A DNA stretch of 64,000 nt, taken from an uncultured Christensenella sp. GTDB lineage: Bacteria > Bacillota > Clostridia > Christensenellales > Borkfalkiaceae. The notes under the pieces are model-generated. The model saw only the letters and a program-made list of their open reading frames with translations. It made no database searches and was not told the DNA's origin. This document shows positions 60,042 to 64,000 of the stretch, one piece after another. Position 1 is the first letter of the stretch. Every line of letters starts with the position of its first letter. Position numbers and translations under genes: made by a program. The DNA is taken from contig CAJUER010000001.1 of assembly GCA_910585705.1 (NCBI GenBank), positions 244,651 to 308,650 of the forward strand, given 5' to 3'.

Positions 60042-62906
60042 ATGAAATTTAAAAAAGCAATAATATCGGTTGTTCTTACAATGTCTATGCTTACAATGTC
60101 GGCTTGCGATATTTTCGGAGATGATATTGCGGAAAACAACTCGGTCAAACTTGTCCTGAACGGCGGTTCTGTCGAAAATAATCTCACCAACTATAAAGAC
60201 GGTCAGGAGATTGTTTTGCCTGTGCCCGCGCGCGATAATTTCGATTTTATCGGTTGGTACACGCAATCCGACTGTGAAGGCGAATCCGTTTCTAAGATTT
60301 CGTCTACTGATACGGGAGACAAAACTTTTTATGCAAAGTGGAGTCCGAAAACGTTTACGGTAACGTTGCACGCAAACGGCGGCACGCTTTCCGGGAATTT
60401 GACGTCTTACGTTTATCTGACTGGTGCAACCCTGCCCGATGCCGAAAAAACAGGTTACGCTTTCGGTGGGTGGTTTGCAGACGAATCCATGACGGGTAAC
60501 TCGGTTTCGGTTATTTCTTCAACCGACTTCGGCAATAAAATTTTCTATGCAAAGTGGAATGCAAACGTCTATGAAGTAAAACTTATACTCAACGGCGGGG
60601 AAATAATAAATAATATTACAAGCTATACTTACGGCAACAGGGTTGAATTGGGTGAGCCTTCGAAAAAGGGTAACCGCTTTCTCGGTTGGTATACAAACGC
60701 AAGTTTCGAAGGCGCGCGCGTTACGGAGATTTCCGCAACAGAAATGGGAAACAAAACTTTCTACGCTAAGTGGGAGGAAGCTTACGGCAATGTAACTCTG
60801 CACGCAAACGGCGGAACTCTTTCGGAAAACTTAACTCAGTATCAGGAAGGTTACAAGGTTGATTTACCGGTTCCTGCGAAGAACAATTATGATTTTGCAG
60901 GTTGGTACGACAATCAGGACTTTAACGGTACAGCCTATTATGAAATTCCGGAAACGGCTAAGGGCAATCAGGAATTTTGGGCGAAATGGACTGCAAAAAA
61001 ATACAGTGTAACGCTTGTGCTCGACGGCGGCACGCTTTCAAGTACGCTTAACGAGTACACTTACGGAACGGGCGCTACGCTCCCTGAGGCAACCAGAACT
61101 GGCTTCACGTTCGAAGGCTGGTATACGCAGAAAACAGGCGGCACTAAGGTCGAAAAAATAAGCGCAAGCGACAGCGGCGATAAAACTTTCTATGCGCGCT
61201 GGGGAGCTAAGCTTTCTTCCGATATTTCCATCACTGCATGCGAAGGGTACAACGAAGGAATTTACGTCGAATTCCCCAAAATCAAAAACGTAAGCGATAG
61301 CGGCTATTCGGTAGAATATAAAAAGCATACCGACGGCGATGAAAAATATAAAGCTATAGACAAAGAGCTTATTCGTATTAATTCTGAAACCAACACAATC
61401 CGTGCTGATATAGTGGGTATTTCCGCAGGCAGTTACGACGTGGTTGTAAAAGCAGGCAATCTTGACCCTGCGGTAAAATCCGATATAAAAGTTACAGCGC
61501 ACGATCGTTCGGGCTATGCGCATTTCAAAGCGAGCGAAGGTGTAGGCGGTTATAATGCCGACGGTTTGCCCAAAGACGGCGCGGTTATTGTCTATGTTAG
61601 CGAAGCAACTAAAAACACCGTTCAAGCAAAGATAGACGGCAAAACTTATACGGGACTTGTGTCTATACTCAACGCAAGCACGTCCGCAACTCCTGTAATT
61701 GTCCGTATTCTCGGCACAATCGGAGCGGCAACGTGGAACACTCTCGAATACAACACGGGCGACGATATAGCAAAGAAAGAAATTAAACCCGAGCAGGTTG
61801 TAAGCGCCGACGGAACGAAAAGATTAATCGATTATTTATCTTTGGCTGAGGGTGGAAGAATTACCCAACAGAAGTTAATCGATAACGGTTTCAATACGTT
61901 AAACACTTCTGTTTACAGCGAGCTTAAAGGACTTACGAGTTTTATAAAGTACGATTCGGGTAAAGGCGAATTTGACTCGTGCTGGAACGACTGCTCTGTT
62001 GACGGCGCTCGTAATCTTACCGTAGAAGGGATAGGAACCGACGCGCGCATATTCCAGTGGGGTATGACCTTTAAAAATTCTAAATCAATAGAGATTTCCA
62101 ACATAACGTTTGAAGATTATACGGAAGACGCTTGTAGTTTCGAAGGCGACAAAAAGCAAACCACAGTTGATACGTTTACTACTCAACGTACATGGCTTCA
62201 TAATAATACGTTTGAAGAGGGCTATAACTATTGGGATGTTTGCAACGAGCAGGATAAGCACGACGGAGACGGCTCGACGGACTTTAAGTATTGTTCTTAT
62301 ATTACGCTTGCATATAACCATTACGTCAAGACTCATAAAACGGGTCTGATAGGCGGAGCAAACGACCAGCTTACTGCAAACGTTACTTTCCACCATAATT
62401 ATTACGAGGGATGTAGGGCAAGGCTTCCGCTGGCAAGACAGGCGAATATGCATATGTACAACAACTACTATCATGATTCGACCGACACGAGTATTTCGTT
62501 AAGAGCAAACGCTTACGCATTCATAGAGTATTGCTACTTTGACGGTGCAAATAATAAAATGATTAATATTCAGGGTATGGGTACCGACAAAGCCGCAGGA
62601 ACGTACGGTGTTGCGAAATTGTACAACTGTGTAATGGACGGCAAGGGCGGTTATACCTATCAGTCGCTCAATGCTGAGGATAATACCGAAGCAAAGAAGA
62701 AGCTGATGATAGTTGACGTAGGTTCGGACAGAGCTAAAAAGGTTGTAAATTCTAACACATTCGGTCAAAACTTCGACACCGATTCGACTAAGTTCTATTA
62801 TGACTCTACAAACAATGTGTCAAAAGTCAGTAATTTAATCACTGATACGGCAAAGGTTAAAACAGAAATACCCAAACTTGCGGGTGTGCTTAAAGCAGTA
62901 AAATAA
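60042..62906 (+). CDS. Pectate lyase-like (PL1) lipoprotein with InlB-type repeats
   Basis: The 954-aa protein has a signal peptide with lipobox MSAC (Cys ~22). Five InlB B-type (Listeria-Bacteroides) repeats follow (~35-388), each with an NGG, a GWY/GGW and an FYAKW-like end. A fibronectin-III-like segment (~390-490) precedes a right-handed beta-helix domain of polysaccharide lyase family 1 (~495-950). That domain has HDGDGSTDF for calcium, THKTGLIGGAND, FHHNYYEG, RARLPLAR with the likely catalytic Arg, and MHMYNNYYHD. It probably cuts pectin or homogalacturonan at the cell surface. GGGAGA ribosome binding site. Confidence 0.88.
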   Translation: MKFKKAIISVVLTMSMLTMSACDIFGDDIAENNSVKLVLNGGSVENNLTNYKDGQEIVLPVPARDNFDFIGWYTQSDCEGESVSKISSTDTGDKTFYAKWSPKTFTVTLHANGGTLSGNLTSYVYLTGATLPDAEKTGYAFGGWFADESMTGNSVSVISSTDFGNKIFYAKWNANVYEVKLILNGGEIINNITSYTYGNRVELGEPSKKGNRFLGWYTNASFEGARVTEISATEMGNKTFYAKWEEAYGNVTLHANGGTLSENLTQYQEGYKVDLPVPAKNNYDFAGWYDNQDFNGTAYYEIPETAKGNQEFWAKWTAKKYSVTLVLDGGTLSSTLNEYTYGTGATLPEATRTGFTFEGWYTQKTGGTKVEKISASDSGDKTFYARWGAKLSSDISITACEGYNEGIYVEFPKIKNVSDSGYSVEYKKHTDGDEKYKAIDKELIRINSETNTIRADIVGISAGSYDVVVKAGNLDPAVKSDIKVTAHDRSGYAHFKASEGVGGYNADGLPKDGAVIVYVSEATKNTVQAKIDGKTYTGLVSILNASTSATPVIVRILGTIGAATWNTLEYNTGDDIAKKEIKPEQVVSADGTKRLIDYLSLAEGGRITQQKLIDNGFNTLNTSVYSELKGLTSFIKYDSGKGEFDSCWNDCSVDGARNLTVEGIGTDARIFQWGMTFKNSKSIEISNITFEDYTEDACSFEGDKKQTTVDTFTTQRTWLHNNTFEEGYNYWDVCNEQDKHDGDGSTDFKYCSYITLAYNHYVKTHKTGLIGGANDQLTANVTFHHNYYEGCRARLPLARQANMHMYNNYYHDSTDTSISLRANAYAFIEYCYFDGANNKMINIQGMGTDKAAGTYGVAKLYNCVMDGKGGYTYQSLNAEDNTEAKKKLMIVDVGSDRAKKVVNSNTFGQNFDTDSTKFYYDSTNNVSKVSNLITDTAKVKTEIPKLAGVLKAVK

Positions 62907-62920
62907 GCGAAAACAATATA

Positions 62921-62950
62921 AAAGGCTTTGCTTAACGGCAAAGCTTTTTA
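62921..62950 (+). terminator. Terminator after the pectate lyase gene
   Basis: GCTTTGC pairs with GCAAAGC, followed by TTTTTA. Confidence 0.85.
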
Positions 62951-62976
62951 TATTGTTTAAATAGTGTCTATAAATA

Positions 62977-63005
62977 TTGCAAATCACACTGTAATGTGGT
63001 ATAAT
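62977..63005 (+). promoter_or_regulatory. Promoter of uvrC (leaderless or near-leaderless)
   Basis: TTGCAA (62977-62982), a 17-nt spacer and TGG-TATAAT (63000-63005) end 5 nt before ATG 63011. No ribosome binding site is seen. Confidence 0.7.
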
Positions 63006-63010
63006 TAAAA

Positions 63011-64000
63011 ATGGCGGTTATGGATATAATAAAGGAAAAACTTAAACTTCTGCCGGACAGCTCCGGAGTATATATAATGCTTGATAAATATTCGAATGTT
63101 ATATATGTGGGGAAGGCACGCGTACTGAAAAATAGGGTTCGCCAGTATTTCCATAATTCACCCAAGCCCGAAAAAGTTATGAAAATGGTTGAAAACATAG
63201 CGGATTTCAACTATATAATAACAAACAGCGAAATCGATGCGCTGGCGCTTGAAAATAACTTAATAAAAAAGTACAAGCCGAAATATAACATTCTTTTAAA
63301 AGATGACAAAACTTATCCGTACATTAAGGCAAATATCAAAGAGGAATTTCCTAATTTCTGCATTACCAGAAAAATCAAAAAGGACGGAAACAGATATTTC
63401 GGTCCGTTTATGGGCGGAATAAGCTGTAAAGACGTTCTCGATACGTTGCAGCTTACTTTCAGCGTCAGGCTGTGCCATACGCAGATTACGCAAAAATGCA
63501 AGCGTGAGTGTTTGAATTTTCATATCAAACGTTGCACTGCGCCGTGCGCGCACAAAGTCGATAAAGAAGAGTACGCGCATCAGGTAAAAAAAGCTTTGGA
63601 ATTTCTCGACGGAAACTATAAAGATGCGGAACAGGTTTTAAAAAATAAAATGCTGTCCGCCGCCGACGGAGAAAATTTTGAGCTGGCTCTCGAATATAAA
63701 AATAAGCTTGCAATGCTTTCCAAGCTCGAATCCAAGCGTATCACGGCAATCGGCAAATATATCGACGCTGACATAATCGCATATTCCACAAACAATTTGT
63801 ATTCCGCCGTCAACGTGCTTATAACACGCAAGGGCTTCATGCAGGGCGGAACCAATTACGCTTTGGATGAGGCGCATTTGTCCGACGGTGAAGCGCTTAC
63901 GGCTTTTATAATTCAGTACTATGCAAACCACGAAATCCCGCCCGAAATTATAGTGGAAGATTTTGGCGAGAAGCAGCTTTTGCAGGACTACTTCAAAGAA
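63011..64000 (+). CDS. uvrC: Excinuclease ABC subunit C, N-terminal part (3' end outside window)
   Basis: The frame is open from 63011 to the window end (330 codons). It has a GIY-YIG nuclease domain (IKEKLKLLPDSSGVYIM and VIYVGKA, ~7-37), ENNLIKKYKPKYNILLKDDKTYPYI, the FGPFMGG motif and C-rich KRECLNFHIKRCTAPC, and the start of a UVR domain (~195-230). UvrC makes both incisions. ATG 63011 or the in-frame ATG 63020 could be the start; the promoter position favours transcripts beginning at about 63012, which would make the second a very short-leader start. Confidence 0.95.
   Translation, partial: MAVMDIIKEKLKLLPDSSGVYIMLDKYSNVIYVGKARVLKNRVRQYFHNSPKPEKVMKMVENIADFNYIITNSEIDALALENNLIKKYKPKYNILLKDDKTYPYIKANIKEEFPNFCITRKIKKDGNRYFGPFMGGISCKDVLDTLQLTFSVRLCHTQITQKCKRECLNFHIKRCTAPCAHKVDKEEYAHQVKKALEFLDGNYKDAEQVLKNKMLSAADGENFELALEYKNKLAMLSKLESKRITAIGKYIDADIIAYSTNNLYSAVNVLITRKGFMQGGTNYALDEAHLSDGEALTAFIIQYYANHEIPPEIIVEDFGEKQLLQDYFKE

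Noticed and set aside
1..64000. CRISPR arrays, tRNA or rRNA genes
   Set aside because: No regularly spaced repeats and no tRNA T-arm or rRNA signatures were seen on reading both strands; a covariance search would be decisive.

Overview
The window (about 45% G+C) reads as chromosome from a spore-forming, low-to-mid G+C Bacillota of the class Clostridia, probably an uncultured gut lineage. Grounds: spoVAD, spoVAE and yunB sporulation genes, a T-box leader on pheST, a Gram-positive-type long SRP RNA, a pta-ackA acetate pathway, a two-subunit 4Fe-4S fumarase, many lipoproteins, and a Tn4451-like mobilizable element. UGA, UAA and UAG all act as stops. The species call is inference; no rRNA is present.

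Layout. 1-7.6 kb: end of a BatA-like VWA gene, a two-VWA membrane protein and two large lipoproteins of unknown role. 7.6-9.7 kb: spoVAD-spoVAE-yunB. 9.7-14.9 kb (minus): pheST behind a T-box, then the fumarase genes. 15-25.7 kb (plus): CPBP protease, rlmH, M14 peptidase, tadA, prs, pth, mfd, a PrsA-like lipoprotein and uppP. 25.8-27.8 kb: a NatAB-type ABC exporter whose promoter spacer holds ten consecutive G. 27.8-31 kb: SRP RNA (minus), an Mrp ATPase, and a radical SAM/TIGR03915 pair (minus). 31.2-38.2 kb: a two-component system, then uvrB-uvrA. 38.4-41.6 kb: a ferritin-like protein and two FAD oxidoreductases.

From about 42.1 to 47.3 kb lies an integrative mobilizable element of Tn4451 type. 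It carries a GNAT gene, a strongly promoted and highly structured RNA of about 250 nt, a pMV158-type oriT, a MOBV relaxase, a small basic protein, a previously uncalled TnpW-like gene and a large serine recombinase. It is bounded by candidate inverted repeats and abuts the 3' end of pyk. 47.3-64 kb: pyk, rnpB, tmcAL, pta-ackA, yceD-rpmF, asnS-ansA, an HxlR regulator with a nitroreductase, a copper ATPase fused to a CopZ-like domain, an ArsR regulator, a pectate lyase lipoprotein and the 5' part of uvrC.

Main points for a second look: (1) identical AAACATATGTTT operators, likely LexA boxes, sit at TTGACA-17-TATAAT promoters of uvrBA and of the uncharacterised radical SAM pair, placing that pair in the putative SOS response. 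(2) Several genes have a -10 element 5-9 nt before the start codon and no ribosome binding site, the geometry of leaderless mRNA. (3) The exporter promoter looks phase-variable. (4) The mobile element combines a structured RNA, oriT and two genes apparently starting at AUA. (5) copA has absorbed copZ but kept an internal ribosome binding site and start.
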